From NCBI RefSeq assembly GCF_002356315.1, contig NZ_AP018164.1, positions 5,022,001 to 5,086,000 on the forward strand: a stretch of DNA of 64,000 nt, read 5' to 3'. This document shows positions 42,706 through 51,167 of the stretch, piece after piece. Positions within the stretch are counted from its first letter, which is position 1. Every line of letters begins with the position of its first letter. The notes under the pieces were generated by a model, which was given only the letters and a program-made list of their open reading frames with translations, was not told the origin of the DNA and did no database searches. The position numbers and the translations under genes were made by a program. Origin of the DNA: Mycobacterium shigaense. Its GTDB lineage: Bacteria; Actinomycetota; Actinomycetes; Mycobacteriales; Mycobacteriaceae.

Positions 42706-43773
42706 GTGACTGCCCGCCTACGGCCGGAGCTGGCCGGGCTACCAGTTTACGTCCCCGGTAAGACGATGCCCGGCGCGATCAAACTGGCCAGCAACGAGAC
42801 GGTGTTCGGTCCGCTGCCCAGTGTCCGGGCGGCCATCGAGCGCGCCACCGACGTCGTCAACCGCTACCCCGACAACGGCTGCGTGCACCTCAAGGAGGCA
42901 CTGGCCAAACACGTCGGTTCGGGTTTCGGCCCCGAGAATATCGCGGTCGGGTGCGGCTCGGTAAGCCTGTGTCAGCAGCTGGTCCAGATCACCTCCTCGG
43001 TGGGCGACGAGGTGATCTTCGGGTGGCGCAGCTTCGAGCTGTACCCGCCCCTGACCCAGGTCTCCGGCGCGGCCGCGATCAAGGTGCCGCTGGCCGAGCA
43101 CACCTTCGACCTGGACGCGATGCTCGCATCGGTCAGCGAACGCACCCGGCTGATCTTCGTCTGCAATCCCAACAACCCGACGTCGACCGTCGTCGACCCG
43201 GCCGCGTTGGAACGCTTCGTCCAGGCGGTTCCGCCTCACATCCTGATCGCCCTCGACGAGGCCTATGTCGAGTACATCCGCGACGGCAAGGCACCCGACA
43301 GTCTGGGCTTGGTACAAGAGCACGGCAATGTGGTTGTGCTGCGGACATTTTCGAAGGCATACGGGCTGGCCGGCCTGCGCATCGGGTACGCGATCGCCAA
43401 CCCCGCGCTGATCAGGGCGCTGGATCAGGTCTACGTACCGTTCACCGTGTCCAGCCTGGCACAGGCCGCCGCCATCGCGTCGGTGGATGCCGCCGACGAA
43501 CTGCTGGCGCGCACCGATGCCGTTGTGGCCGAACGTGTCCGGGTCAGCGACCAGCTGCGTGCAGCCGGGTTCGAATTACCCGCCGCACAGGCCAACTTCG
43601 TCTGGCTGCCGTTGGGACCCCGCACACCGGATTTCGTCGCCGCGGCCGCCGATGCTGGACTTGTGGTTCGCCCGTATGGCACCGACGGCGCGCGGGTCAG
43701 CATCGGGGCACCGGACGAAAACGACGCCCTGCTGGAATTCGCGCGTAGCTGGATCGTGAGGAGTAGCGAATGA
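42706..43773 (+). CDS. hisC2: Aminotransferase HisC2 (histidinol-phosphate / aromatic amino acid)
   Basis: Class I/II PLP aminotransferase, 355 residues, Rv3772 orthologue. Cofactor segments: KLASNETVFGPLPSV, SVSLCQQLVQ, FVCNPNNPTSTV, DEAYVEYI, and the Schiff-base lysine in RTFSKAYGLAGLRIGYAI; C-terminal arginine region VRPYGTDGARVSIGA. Probably transaminates histidinol phosphate and/or phenylpyruvate/tyrosine, the last fitting with tyrA in the same window. GTG start. ATGA overlap with the next gene. Confidence 0.93.
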   Translation: MTARLRPELAGLPVYVPGKTMPGAIKLASNETVFGPLPSVRAAIERATDVVNRYPDNGCVHLKEALAKHVGSGFGPENIAVGCGSVSLCQQLVQITSSVGDEVIFGWRSFELYPPLTQVSGAAAIKVPLAEHTFDLDAMLASVSERTRLIFVCNPNNPTSTVVDPAALERFVQAVPPHILIALDEAYVEYIRDGKAPDSLGLVQEHGNVVVLRTFSKAYGLAGLRIGYAIANPALIRALDQVYVPFTVSSLAQAAAIASVDAADELLARTDAVVAERVRVSDQLRAAGFELPAAQANFVWLPLGPRTPDFVAAAADAGLVVRPYGTDGARVSIGAPDENDALLEFARSWIVRSSE

Positions 43774-44228
43774 GCCTGGCCCGCAAGCAGTTTGCCGAGT
43801 TCAAGGAACGCGACAGCATTGCCGATGCCGAGCTCGACGAGTTCTGGGCGACCCTTGCGCCCGCGACGATCGACGGCATGCTCGGCGAATGGAAGGGCGG
43901 GGACTTCCCGACCGGACATCGAGCCACTGGCTTGATGAAAGAGCTTGGCTGGTTCGGCAAGAACTTCAAGAGTGCGCGCGACGCGCAGCCGCTGGTGTGC
44001 CTCGACGGCGACGGCAACAAATACTCCAACGTGGAGTACATGAACGGTGCGGCCAGCCTGTGGCTGGAGGAGTTCCGCGGCGAGGTCACCGCGACGATGG
44101 TCTACGACGGCAGGCCCGTGCACGACCACTTCAAGAAGATCGACGACGACGCCGTGATGGGCATCATGAACGGCAAGGGCGTGCGGGATAACGGCCGCTA
44201 CTACTACTTCTACCTCGAGCGGGTGTAG
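43770..44228 (+). CDS. GXWXG/DUF4334 domain protein
   Basis: 152 residues. N-terminal helical lead (DAELDEFWATLAPATIDGML) into the GEWKGGDFPTGHR motif (GXWXG), then GWFGKNFKSARDAQPLVCLDGDG and the DUF4334 C-terminal part (RPVHDHFKKIDDDAVMGIMNGKGV; YYYFYLERV). A lipocalin-like small beta protein of unknown function. Translationally coupled to hisC2 (ATGA). A small hairpin (CCCGC-TTA-GCGGG, 44243-44255) follows, shared with the convergent gene's stop. Confidence 0.88.
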   Translation: MSLARKQFAEFKERDSIADAELDEFWATLAPATIDGMLGEWKGGDFPTGHRATGLMKELGWFGKNFKSARDAQPLVCLDGDGNKYSNVEYMNGAASLWLEEFRGEVTATMVYDGRPVHDHFKKIDDDAVMGIMNGKGVRDNGRYYYFYLERV

Positions 44229-44247
44229 GGCCCTTTCCGCGCCCCGC

Positions 44248-44832
44248 TTAGCGGGACGGGTTGCGGCCGGTGAAGGCGACAAGCTGATCCAGGGCGCCGG
44301 CGCCGGCGGGGACGTCTACTGGGTCGTCGAACCCGGCGCCCGCGCGGAACTCTGGCTTGATGATGTCCTGGGCTAGCCCGAGCACGTACTCGGACAGCGA
44401 GTCCGGGGCTTCGATATCGCGGCCGACGGCCTGTGCGTAATCCCAAGCGTGCACCAGCATTTCGAGCGAGAGCACGCCACACGCGCGCTTGGCGGGCATC
44501 TCGGACTTGCCGAACGGCACCCTGCCGTCCAGGCCGCGGCGGTGCCAGGCATCCAGGGCCGGCCGGGCGGCGGTGATGACCTGAGCCTCCACCGAATCGT
44601 CCGGATCGCGCTCCGGCAGCTCGGCACCGACCATGCCGCCGATGGCCGTGATCGAGTTCAGCAGGTGCTCCGTCAGGGCGGCCACGTCGAACTGCGTGCA
44701 CGGCGTCTGACGGGACCTGTCGTCGTTGGCGATGGTGTGCAGCACCTGCTGCAGCACCCCAAGCGAGTCCTCGGCGCTGTGCAGCTCGTCGCTCGGCGGG
44801 GAATCTGGTCCGGGTCGCAAATCTGGGGGCAT
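44248..44832 (-). CDS. TIGR03086 family DinB-like metal-binding protein
   Basis: 194 residues, Rv3773c-like. Segments LQQVLHTIANDDRSRQTPCTQFDVAALTEHLLNSI and EMLVHAWDYAQAVGRDIEAPD carry the conserved histidines of the mycothiol-dependent maleylpyruvate isomerase/DinB fold. Possible mycothiol-linked or metal-dependent enzyme; activity unknown. ATG at 44832 chosen because the frame upstream is the antisense of echA21. Divergent from echA21 with 24 bp between starts. Confidence 0.85.
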   Translation of the reverse strand: MPPDLRPGPDSPPSDELHSAEDSLGVLQQVLHTIANDDRSRQTPCTQFDVAALTEHLLNSITAIGGMVGAELPERDPDDSVEAQVITAARPALDAWHRRGLDGRVPFGKSEMPAKRACGVLSLEMLVHAWDYAQAVGRDIEAPDSLSEYVLGLAQDIIKPEFRAGAGFDDPVDVPAGAGALDQLVAFTGRNPSR

Positions 44833-44856
44833 ATCAGCCACGCTACGGTCTCGGTT

Positions 44857-45681
44857 ATGGGCGCAACATACGAATCCGTCACCGTCGAGATCAAAGACCA
44901 CGTCGCGCAGGTGACGCTGATCGGACCGGGCAAGGGCAACGCGATGGGGCCCGCGTTCTGGGCGGAGCTGCCCGAGCTGTTCCCGGCGCTGGACGCGGAC
45001 CGCGACGTGCGCGCCATCGTCATCACCGGGTCGGGCAAGAACTTCAGCTACGGCCTGGACCTGCCCGCGATGGGCGGCACGTTCGCGCCGCTGCTGGCCG
45101 ACGGAGCGCTGGCCCGCCCGCGCACAGATTTCCACACCGAACTCCGGCGCATGCAGGGTGCGATCAGCGCCGTCGCCGACTGCCGGACGCCGACCATCGC
45201 CTCGGTGCATGGCTGGTGCATCGGCGGCGGCGTCGACCTGATCTCGGCGGTCGACATCCGCTATGCCAGCGCCGACGCCAAGTTCTCGGTACGTGAGGTC
45301 AAGCTGGCCATCGTCGCCGACGTCGGCAGCCTGGCCCGGCTGCCGCTGATCCTCAACGACGGCCACCTGCGTGAGCTGGCGTTGACGGGCAAGGACATCG
45401 ACGCCGCCCGCGCCGAGAAGATCGGGCTGGTCAACGACGTGTATGACGACCCGGACGCCACGCTGGCCGCCGCCCACGCGACCGCCGCCGAGATCGCGGC
45501 CAACCCACCACTGGCTGTGTACGGCGTCAAGGACGTCCTCGACCAGCAGCGCATCGCGGCGGTGTCGGAGAGCCTGCGCTACGTCGCCGCCTGGAACTCG
45601 GCCTTCCTGCCGTCCAAAGATCTGACCGAGGGCATCCAGGCGACGTTCGCCAAGCGTCCGCCGCAGTTCACCGGCGAGTAA
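44857..45681 (+). CDS. echA21: Enoyl-CoA hydratase/isomerase family protein EchA21
   Basis: 274 residues, the length of Rv3774. Crotonase fold with oxyanion-hole segments AIVITGSGKNFSYGLDLPAM and TIASVHGWCIGGGVDLISAVDIRYAS, then VREVKLAIVADVGSLARLP. Catalytic glutamates of classical hydratases are replaced by Asp in the VADVGSL region, as in delta(3,5),delta(2,4)-dienoyl-CoA isomerase-like members, so isomerase activity is possible. Fatty-acid beta-oxidation role inferred. Confidence 0.92.
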   Translation: MGATYESVTVEIKDHVAQVTLIGPGKGNAMGPAFWAELPELFPALDADRDVRAIVITGSGKNFSYGLDLPAMGGTFAPLLADGALARPRTDFHTELRRMQGAISAVADCRTPTIASVHGWCIGGGVDLISAVDIRYASADAKFSVREVKLAIVADVGSLARLPLILNDGHLRELALTGKDIDAARAEKIGLVNDVYDDPDATLAAAHATAAEIAANPPLAVYGVKDVLDQQRIAAVSESLRYVAAWNSAFLPSKDLTEGIQATFAKRPPQFTGE

Positions 45682-45703
45682 TCCCCCGGCACGTACCCTC
45701 GCG

Positions 45704-46963
45704 GTGGTGACGATGACGACGCCCCTGAGCACGCCCGACGGCAGCATCCGCGTCCCGGCCGACCTGGACGCGGTGACGGCGATCGGAGACGAAGACCACT
45801 CCGAGATCGACGCCGCCGCCGTCGAACGGATCTGGCAGGCAGCCCGCAACTGGTACCGCGGCGGGATGCATCCGGCGATCCAGTTGTGCCTGCGCCACCA
45901 CGGCCGCGTGGTGCTCAACCGCGCGATCGGCCACGGCTGGGGCAACGCGCCGACCGACCCGCCCGACGCCGAGAAGATTCCCGTCACGACGGACACCCCG
46001 TTCTGCGTGTACTCGGCGGCCAAGGGCATCGCCGCGACGGTTGTGCACATGCTCGTCGAGCGCAGTGTCTTCTCGCTCGACGACCGCGTCTGCGACTACA
46101 TCCCCACCTTCACCAGTTACGGCAAGGATCGGATCACCATCCGGCACGTGATGACCCACAGCGCGGGGCTGCCCTTCCCGACCGGCCCCAGGCCGGACGT
46201 CAAGCGCGCCGACGACCACGAGTACGCCCAGCAGATGCTGTCCGGGTTGCGGCCGCTGTACCGGCCGGGCCTGGTGCACCTCTACCACGCGCTGACGTGG
46301 GGGCCGCTGATGCGCGAGATCGTCTACGCGGCGGCGGGCAAGGACATCCGCGAGATCCTGGCGACCGAGTTTCTCGAACCGCTCGACTTCCGCTGGACCA
46401 ATTTCGGCGTCGCCCCGCAGGACCTCCCCCTGGTGGCGCCGAGCCACGCCACCGGCCGGCCCCTGCCGCCGGTCATCGCGCGGGCGTTTCGCAAGGCAAT
46501 CGGCGGCACCACGCACGAGGTCATCCCGTACACCAACGGCCGGTTGTTCCTCACCACCGTCATCCCGTCGTCGAACACCGTGTCGACCGCCAACGAGATG
46601 TCGCGATTCGCCGAAATCTGGTGTCGTGGTGGAGAACTCGATGGCGTGCGGCTGCTGCAGCCGGAGACGTTGCGCGCCGCGACGAAGGAGTGCCGACGGC
46701 TGCGACCGGATTTCTCGATGGGGCTGATGCCGGCCCGCTGGGGCACCGGGTTCATTCTTGGGACCGAGCGGTTCGGTCCGTTCGGGCGCCATGCGCCGGC
46801 AGCCTTCGGCCACCTCGGCTTGGTCAACATCGCCATCTGGGCCGACCCGGCCCGTGGCCTGTCCGCCGGCCTGATCAGCAGCGGCAAACCCGGCCGGGAT
46901 CCACACCCGCGACGGCACACCGCCCTGATGGACACGATCGCCGCCGAGATCCCGACGGGTTAG
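45704..46963 (+). CDS. lipE: Serine hydrolase/beta-lactamase-fold esterase LipE
   Basis: 419 residues, Rv3775 orthologue. Class C beta-lactamase-like esterase: SxxK nucleophile in FCVYSAAKGIAATVVHMLVE (residues about 102-106), a YHA motif (LVHLYHALTWGPLMREI), and C-terminal AFGHLGLVNIAIWADP. Hydrolyses ester bonds; substrate unknown. GTG start, 22 bp after echA21, probably one transcript. Confidence 0.9.
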   Translation: MVTMTTPLSTPDGSIRVPADLDAVTAIGDEDHSEIDAAAVERIWQAARNWYRGGMHPAIQLCLRHHGRVVLNRAIGHGWGNAPTDPPDAEKIPVTTDTPFCVYSAAKGIAATVVHMLVERSVFSLDDRVCDYIPTFTSYGKDRITIRHVMTHSAGLPFPTGPRPDVKRADDHEYAQQMLSGLRPLYRPGLVHLYHALTWGPLMREIVYAAAGKDIREILATEFLEPLDFRWTNFGVAPQDLPLVAPSHATGRPLPPVIARAFRKAIGGTTHEVIPYTNGRLFLTTVIPSSNTVSTANEMSRFAEIWCRGGELDGVRLLQPETLRAATKECRRLRPDFSMGLMPARWGTGFILGTERFGPFGRHAPAAFGHLGLVNIAIWADPARGLSAGLISSGKPGRDPHPRRHTALMDTIAAEIPTG

Positions 46964-46991
46964 GGACGCCGTGGACGGGAACACTTCCGCC

Positions 46992-47180
46992 ATGGCCAAT
47001 TACCGAGTTCTCAACCCGCAGGGCGAGGTCGTCACGACCAAGGACATCGAAAGCGCCCAGGATGCGCACGCGTGGTTCGTCGACAGCAAGGCCGACAACA
47101 GCGAGCTCGGCTGGCGAATGGAAGTCGAGAACGACGGCCAGTGGTCGTTCTTCGACGACAGCGAAGGAGACCGCGCCTGA
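46992..47180 (+). CDS. Small hypothetical protein
   Basis: 62 residues from ATG 46992, acidic, no signal peptide or helix: YRVLNPQGEVVTTKDIESAQ, then DAHAWFVDSKAD and LGWRMEVENDGQWSFFDDSEG. The pattern reads like a small compact alpha/beta domain, and codon usage is normal. No family recognised. A GTG 21 nt upstream at 46971 would add MDGNTSA. Follows lipE by 28 bp. Confidence 0.65.
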   Translation: MANYRVLNPQGEVVTTKDIESAQDAHAWFVDSKADNSELGWRMEVENDGQWSFFDDSEGDRA

Positions 47181-47187
47181 CCGCTGA

Positions 47188-48479
47188 CTACTCTGCCTGG
47201 CGGCGGCGCCTGAGCGCCGCCACCGCGACCCGGCTGGCAACCGGGGGACTCAGCAAGCGACTCGGTGCATCCATCAGCCCGGCCACCCGCGCCAGTCGTT
47301 GCGCAACCAGCGCATCCGAGCGGGCTGCGGCCTGCACGCGTTTGACGTAGTGGTTGACCATTCGGATCGGCACCGGGCGGGGACCGCAGATCTCGGGCAG
47401 GCTGAGATCCCCGCCGGTGGCCAACTGCCACGCGTCGCCGATCGGCTTGGCGGTCGCGCGGAAATAGCGGCGCTGCAGCTGATCTACCCCGTGCCGCAGG
47501 CACTGTTGCAGGCACTGCGCCTCGAGTGCCGCGACCGTCATGCCCTGGGCGTAAATGGGATTGAAGCTGCACATCGCATCGCCGATGACCAGCAGTCCCC
47601 GCGGCCACCGCTGCATCTTGTCGTAGCGACGCCATCGGGTTGCCGGCATGCGGTACTGCGCTGCCTCCCCGACCACCTCACCGGCACGGACGGCTTCGAC
47701 GATGTGTGGCGGGGTGAATTCCTTGATGAAGCCGACCATTTCATCGAATCCGGTGGGTGCCTCCTGCCCGGCCATCGCGCTGGCCGTGAACATCCACACG
47801 CCGTTCTCGTTGTGGAATAGGCCCATCCCGGTGCTGCGGCCGGGCACCGGGCCGATGAAGACGGCCAGCTCGTCGATGGCCCCGTCAGGCAGGCGCAGCG
47901 GCAGGCTCGAATAGATCAGCCGCACATCCAGGGTGTCCTCTGCCGGACGCTGATAGCCCAGGGATTGCAGGAACGCGGGCGTGCGTCCGCCGCGGCCCAT
48001 GGCGTCGACGACCAGGTCGGCCTCGACGATCTCGTCGTCGCCGTCACCGCGACCCCGGATGACGACACCCGAGACCCGGTTTCCGGTCGCCGCCAGTTCG
48101 ACGACGTCGTGGCCGTCGCGGACCTCGATGCTGTCGACGCTGCGAACGTGTTGTCGCACATGGCTTTCCAAGAGAGGCCTGCTGGGCAGCACGAAGCGGA
48201 AGTCGTCGAAACGGCCCGACGGGGGCAACGGGTGCCCACCTGCGCTGAAGTAGACCTTCGACAGGTCGCCGTCGAAATATGGTGCGCCGGCGTCCAGCAG
48301 ACCATCGACAAAGCCCGGAAACAGCCCCTCGATGATCGACGAGCCGCGGCCCCACATCAGGTGCACGTGCCGGCCCTGCGGCACACCGCGACGACGGTGT
48401 CGAAGAACTCGGCGAGCACCCGCGCGGTCAGCAATCCGGCCATACTGGCCCCCAGCACCACGGCACGCTCAGTGCGCAT
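47188..48479 (-). pseudogene. FAD-dependent oxidoreductase (epoxidase-like), broken by an internal deletion
   Basis: From ATG 48479 (with AAAGGATG upstream) the reverse strand reads MRTERAVVLGASMAGLLTAR, the FAD-binding loop, then VLAEFFDTVVAVCRR and a stop. From about 48393 another frame carries the rest of the protein without interruption: RRGVPQGRHVHLMWGRG, a GVVIRGRGDGDD strand, LVVDAMGRGGRTPAFL, LLVIGDAMCSFNPIYAQGMTVA (the second FAD motif) and on to 47188. In family members a stretch of about a dozen residues (TVVERDxLPxxPxx) joins the two parts; it is missing and the frame changes there. The 398-residue 3' frame alone lacks the cofactor loop. Confidence 0.8.
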
Positions 48480-48627
48480 CGGCCACCATCCTTTGCCGGC
48501 CGCAGATTCACCTCGCGCGGCTTCGACCAAAGTATGGTTGAGGCCGACCGACCGCGAATGCGTAGTGGCCTACTTCATTGCCAGAATTCGCGCGCGGGCG
48601 CCGAGCGTCGCGGCAAACTCACAGTGG

Positions 48628-48714
48628 CGGTGGCGGAGGGATTTGAACCCCCGGACGGTTTTCGCCGTCTCTCGCTTTCAAGGCGAGTGCATTAGGCCGC
48701 TCTGCCACGCCACC
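48628..48714 (-). tRNA. tRNA-Ser (anticodon TGA)
   Basis: 87-nt class II tRNA on the reverse strand. Acceptor GGTGGCG/CGCCACC; anticodon stem-loop CTCGC-CTTGAAA-GCGAG with anticodon TGA; variable arm GACGGCGAAAACCGTC; T-loop GGTTCAAATCC; CCA encoded. Its 3' half is nearly identical to that of tRNA-Ser(CGA) at 14937-15023. Confidence 0.97.
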
Positions 48715-48750
48715 GCTGATAAGGGTAACGGTGCTAGTACCGTGGCCCGC

Positions 48751-49722
48751 ATGCGCGCCATCGTCGCCGAATCCCCCGATCGACTCGTCTGGCAAGTGGT
48801 ACCCGACGTCGCGGCCGGCCCGGGCGAGGTCCTCATCGAGGTCGCCGCGGCCGGCGTCAACCGGGCCGACGTGTTGCAGGCCGCCGGCAAGTATCCGCCG
48901 CCGCCCGGGGCCAGCGAGATCATCGGCATGGAGGTGTCCGGCGTCGTCGCCGAGGTCGGCGAAGGTGTATTGAAATGGTCTGCGGGACAACACGTTTGCG
49001 CATTGCTCGCCGGTGGCGGATATGCCGAACGCGTCGCGGTCCCGGCCGGCCAGGTGCTGCCGGTGCCGGCCGGCGTCGACCCCGTCGACGCCGCCGGGCT
49101 ACCCGAGGTGGCGTGCACCGTCTGGTCCAACGTGGTGCTGGCCGCGCACCTGCACGAGGGTCAGCTGCTGCTGATGCACGGTGGGGCCAGCGGCATCGGG
49201 ACCCACGCGATCCAGGTCGCCCGCGCGCTGGGCGCCCGGGTGGCGGTCACCGCCGGGTCGGCGGCCAAGCTGAACGTCTGCCGCGAGCTGGGGGCCGAGA
49301 TCACGATCAACTATCACGACGAGGACTTCGTCGCGCGACTGCGGGACGAAACCGGCGGCGCCGACGTGATCTTCGACATAATGGGCGCCTCCTACCTGGA
49401 CCGCAACATCGACGCCCTGGCCAACGACGGGCAGCTGGTCATCATCGGCATGCAGGGCGGCGTGAAGGCCGAGCTCAACATCGCCAAGCTCATGGTCAAG
49501 CGCGCGCGGGTGATCGGCACCACGCTCCGGGCCCGGCCGGTGAGCGGTCCCAACAGCAAGACCGAGATCGTGCAGTCGGTGATCGACTCGGTGTGGCCGA
49601 TGATCGCCGACGGCCGCGTGCGCCCCATCATCGGCGCCCGCATGCCCATTCAGCAGGCGGGCGAGGCGCACCAGAAGCTGGTGGCGGGCGAAGTGCACGG
49701 GAAGATCGTGCTGACGGTGTAG
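48751..49722 (+). CDS. NAD(P)H:quinone oxidoreductase, PIG3-like
   Basis: 323 residues, Rv3777 orthologue. Zinc-free MDR enzyme: VAAAGVNRADVLQAAGKYPPPPGAS (the PIG3/TP53I3-type PPPPG), EIIGMEVSGVVAEVGEGV, nucleotide loop LLMHGGASGIGTHAIQVARALGA, FDIMGASYLDRNIDALA and IGTTLRARPVSGPNSKTEI. NADPH-dependent quinone reduction is the family activity. ATG at 48751 directly follows the serine tRNA by 36 bp. Confidence 0.92.
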   Translation: MRAIVAESPDRLVWQVVPDVAAGPGEVLIEVAAAGVNRADVLQAAGKYPPPPGASEIIGMEVSGVVAEVGEGVLKWSAGQHVCALLAGGGYAERVAVPAGQVLPVPAGVDPVDAAGLPEVACTVWSNVVLAAHLHEGQLLLMHGGASGIGTHAIQVARALGARVAVTAGSAAKLNVCRELGAEITINYHDEDFVARLRDETGGADVIFDIMGASYLDRNIDALANDGQLVIIGMQGGVKAELNIAKLMVKRARVIGTTLRARPVSGPNSKTEIVQSVIDSVWPMIADGRVRPIIGARMPIQQAGEAHQKLVAGEVHGKIVLTV

Positions 49723-49744
49723 CTGCCGGAGCCGCCGGCGTGCC

Positions 49745-49760
49745 CGCCCGCTCGCGGGCG
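49745..49760. terminator. Small GC hairpin between convergent genes
   Basis: CGCCCG (49745-49750), loop CTCG, CGGGCG (49755-49760), in the 118-bp gap between two converging genes. The stem is short and has no T-tract, so the terminator call is weak; nothing else is apparent in this gap. Confidence 0.35.
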
Positions 49761-49840
49761 TAACGGGGTTGCGAATTCTGGCCTGGATTTCGCCGTGGGC
49801 TTACGCTCGCGGATCGCGAAGGCGGGGCAAGCGGCGAAAG

Positions 49841-51037
49841 TCAGCCCAGCGATGCCAGCGCCCGCACCAGCTGATCGACTTCGGCAGTCGTCGAATAGTG
49901 CGCGAGCCCGACGGTCACGGCGCCGCCGACATCGTTGACGCCCAGCACCTCCAGCGCCCGCGACGTGTCATTGCAGACCGCCAGAATTCCGTTGTCCGCC
50001 AACCGCTGCACGACCCGTTCGGCGGGAACGCCGTTCAGGGCGAAGCTCACCACCGGGATGCGCGCCTCGGGACGGCCGATCAGCATCATCAGGGGCAGCG
50101 ACCGCAACGAGGACATCAGGTAGTCGAAGACCCGGTTCAGATACAGGCCGGCCGACTGCATCGACATCGACAGGCGTTCGCGTCGGGTGCCGCGCGCGGA
50201 CTCGTCGAGAGCGGCGAGGTATTCGATGCTGGCCACCACGCCGCCCAGCAGACCGAACTGATGCGCGCCGATCTCCAGGCGCGCCGTTCCGTGCGCGTTC
50301 GGATCGGTCGAGACCGCGCTGAAGGAGTTGATCAGCGCCGGGTCGCGGAACACGACGGCGCCGATGGGCGGACCGCCCCAGCCCAAAACGTTCACCGCGA
50401 CGACGTCGGCCTCGGTCTCCTTGACGTCGAGCAGCCGGTACGGCGCGGCCGCGGAGTGGTCGACCACGACCAGGCCGCCGACCTCGTGGACCAGCTTGGT
50501 CATCGCCCGCAGGTCGGTGACGGTGCCCAACGTTGCGGACGCCGAGGCCACGGCGACCAGCCGGGTCGACTTGCCGACCAGACCCTCCCACTGCCACGTG
50601 GGTAGCTCGCCGGTCTCGATGTCGATCTCGGCCCACTTCACCTTGGCGCCATAGCGGTGCGCCGCGCGCAGCCACGGCGCGATGTTCGCCTCGTCGTCCA
50701 GGCGGCTGACGATCACCTCGTAACCCAGCCCGGCGCGCGAGGACGACGCCTCGGCCAGCGACGACAACAGCACCGCGCGGTCGGCACCGAGCACCACGCC
50801 CGCCGGGTCGGCGTTGAGCAGGTCCGCCACCGCCGCCCGCGCCGCGTCGAGCACCGCCGCGCTGCGCTGCGCCGACGGATGCGCCCCCGCGACGGTGGAG
50901 CCGGACCTGCGGAAGGCTGTCGACACAGTGGTCGCGACGGAATCCGGGATCAGCATCCCGGCCGGTGCATCGAAGTGCACCCACCCGTCACCCAGCGACG
51001 GATGCAGTCCGCGCACCCGGGCGACGTCATAAGCCAT
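49841..51037 (-). CDS. Class V aminotransferase-like protein, Schiff-base lysine apparently absent
   Basis: 398 residues, the same length as Rv3778c; cysteine-desulfurase-like family. Fold motifs are present (FDAPAGMLIPDSVATTVSTAF; VSRLDDEANIAPWL; VASASATLGTVTD; GGLVVVDHSAAAPY). At the position of the usual SxHKxxGP lysine the sequence reads AVNVLGWGGPPIGAV, with Gly in place of Lys. Either it binds PLP without a covalent link or it has another function. ATG at 51037 matches the family start (MAYDVARVRGLHPSLG). Confidence 0.87.
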   Translation of the reverse strand: MAYDVARVRGLHPSLGDGWVHFDAPAGMLIPDSVATTVSTAFRRSGSTVAGAHPSAQRSAAVLDAARAAVADLLNADPAGVVLGADRAVLLSSLAEASSSRAGLGYEVIVSRLDDEANIAPWLRAAHRYGAKVKWAEIDIETGELPTWQWEGLVGKSTRLVAVASASATLGTVTDLRAMTKLVHEVGGLVVVDHSAAAPYRLLDVKETEADVVAVNVLGWGGPPIGAVVFRDPALINSFSAVSTDPNAHGTARLEIGAHQFGLLGGVVASIEYLAALDESARGTRRERLSMSMQSAGLYLNRVFDYLMSSLRSLPLMMLIGRPEARIPVVSFALNGVPAERVVQRLADNGILAVCNDTSRALEVLGVNDVGGAVTVGLAHYSTTAEVDQLVRALASLG

Positions 51038-51167
51038 GCCAGCCACCTTAAAGCTCCCGCAATACCGCGAAAATTGTGACGGTAACGGGTGCCTTGAAAG
51101 GGCCAAGCCGTCCCAGCCAGACGGTGGCTCCCCCGAGCACGGTCACCCGGCCAGCCATACTAGTCGA

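Noticed and set aside
44848..46050. 600-codon reverse frame joining the DinB-like gene to sequence behind it
   Set aside because: Beyond 44832 it is antisense to echA21 and lipE, which carry clear domain motifs on the plus strand.
48625..48660. Similarity to 14934-14970 as evidence of an attachment-site pair
   Set aside because: The match is simply the shared 3' half of two serine tRNA genes, with no integrase or element boundary near 48.6 kb.
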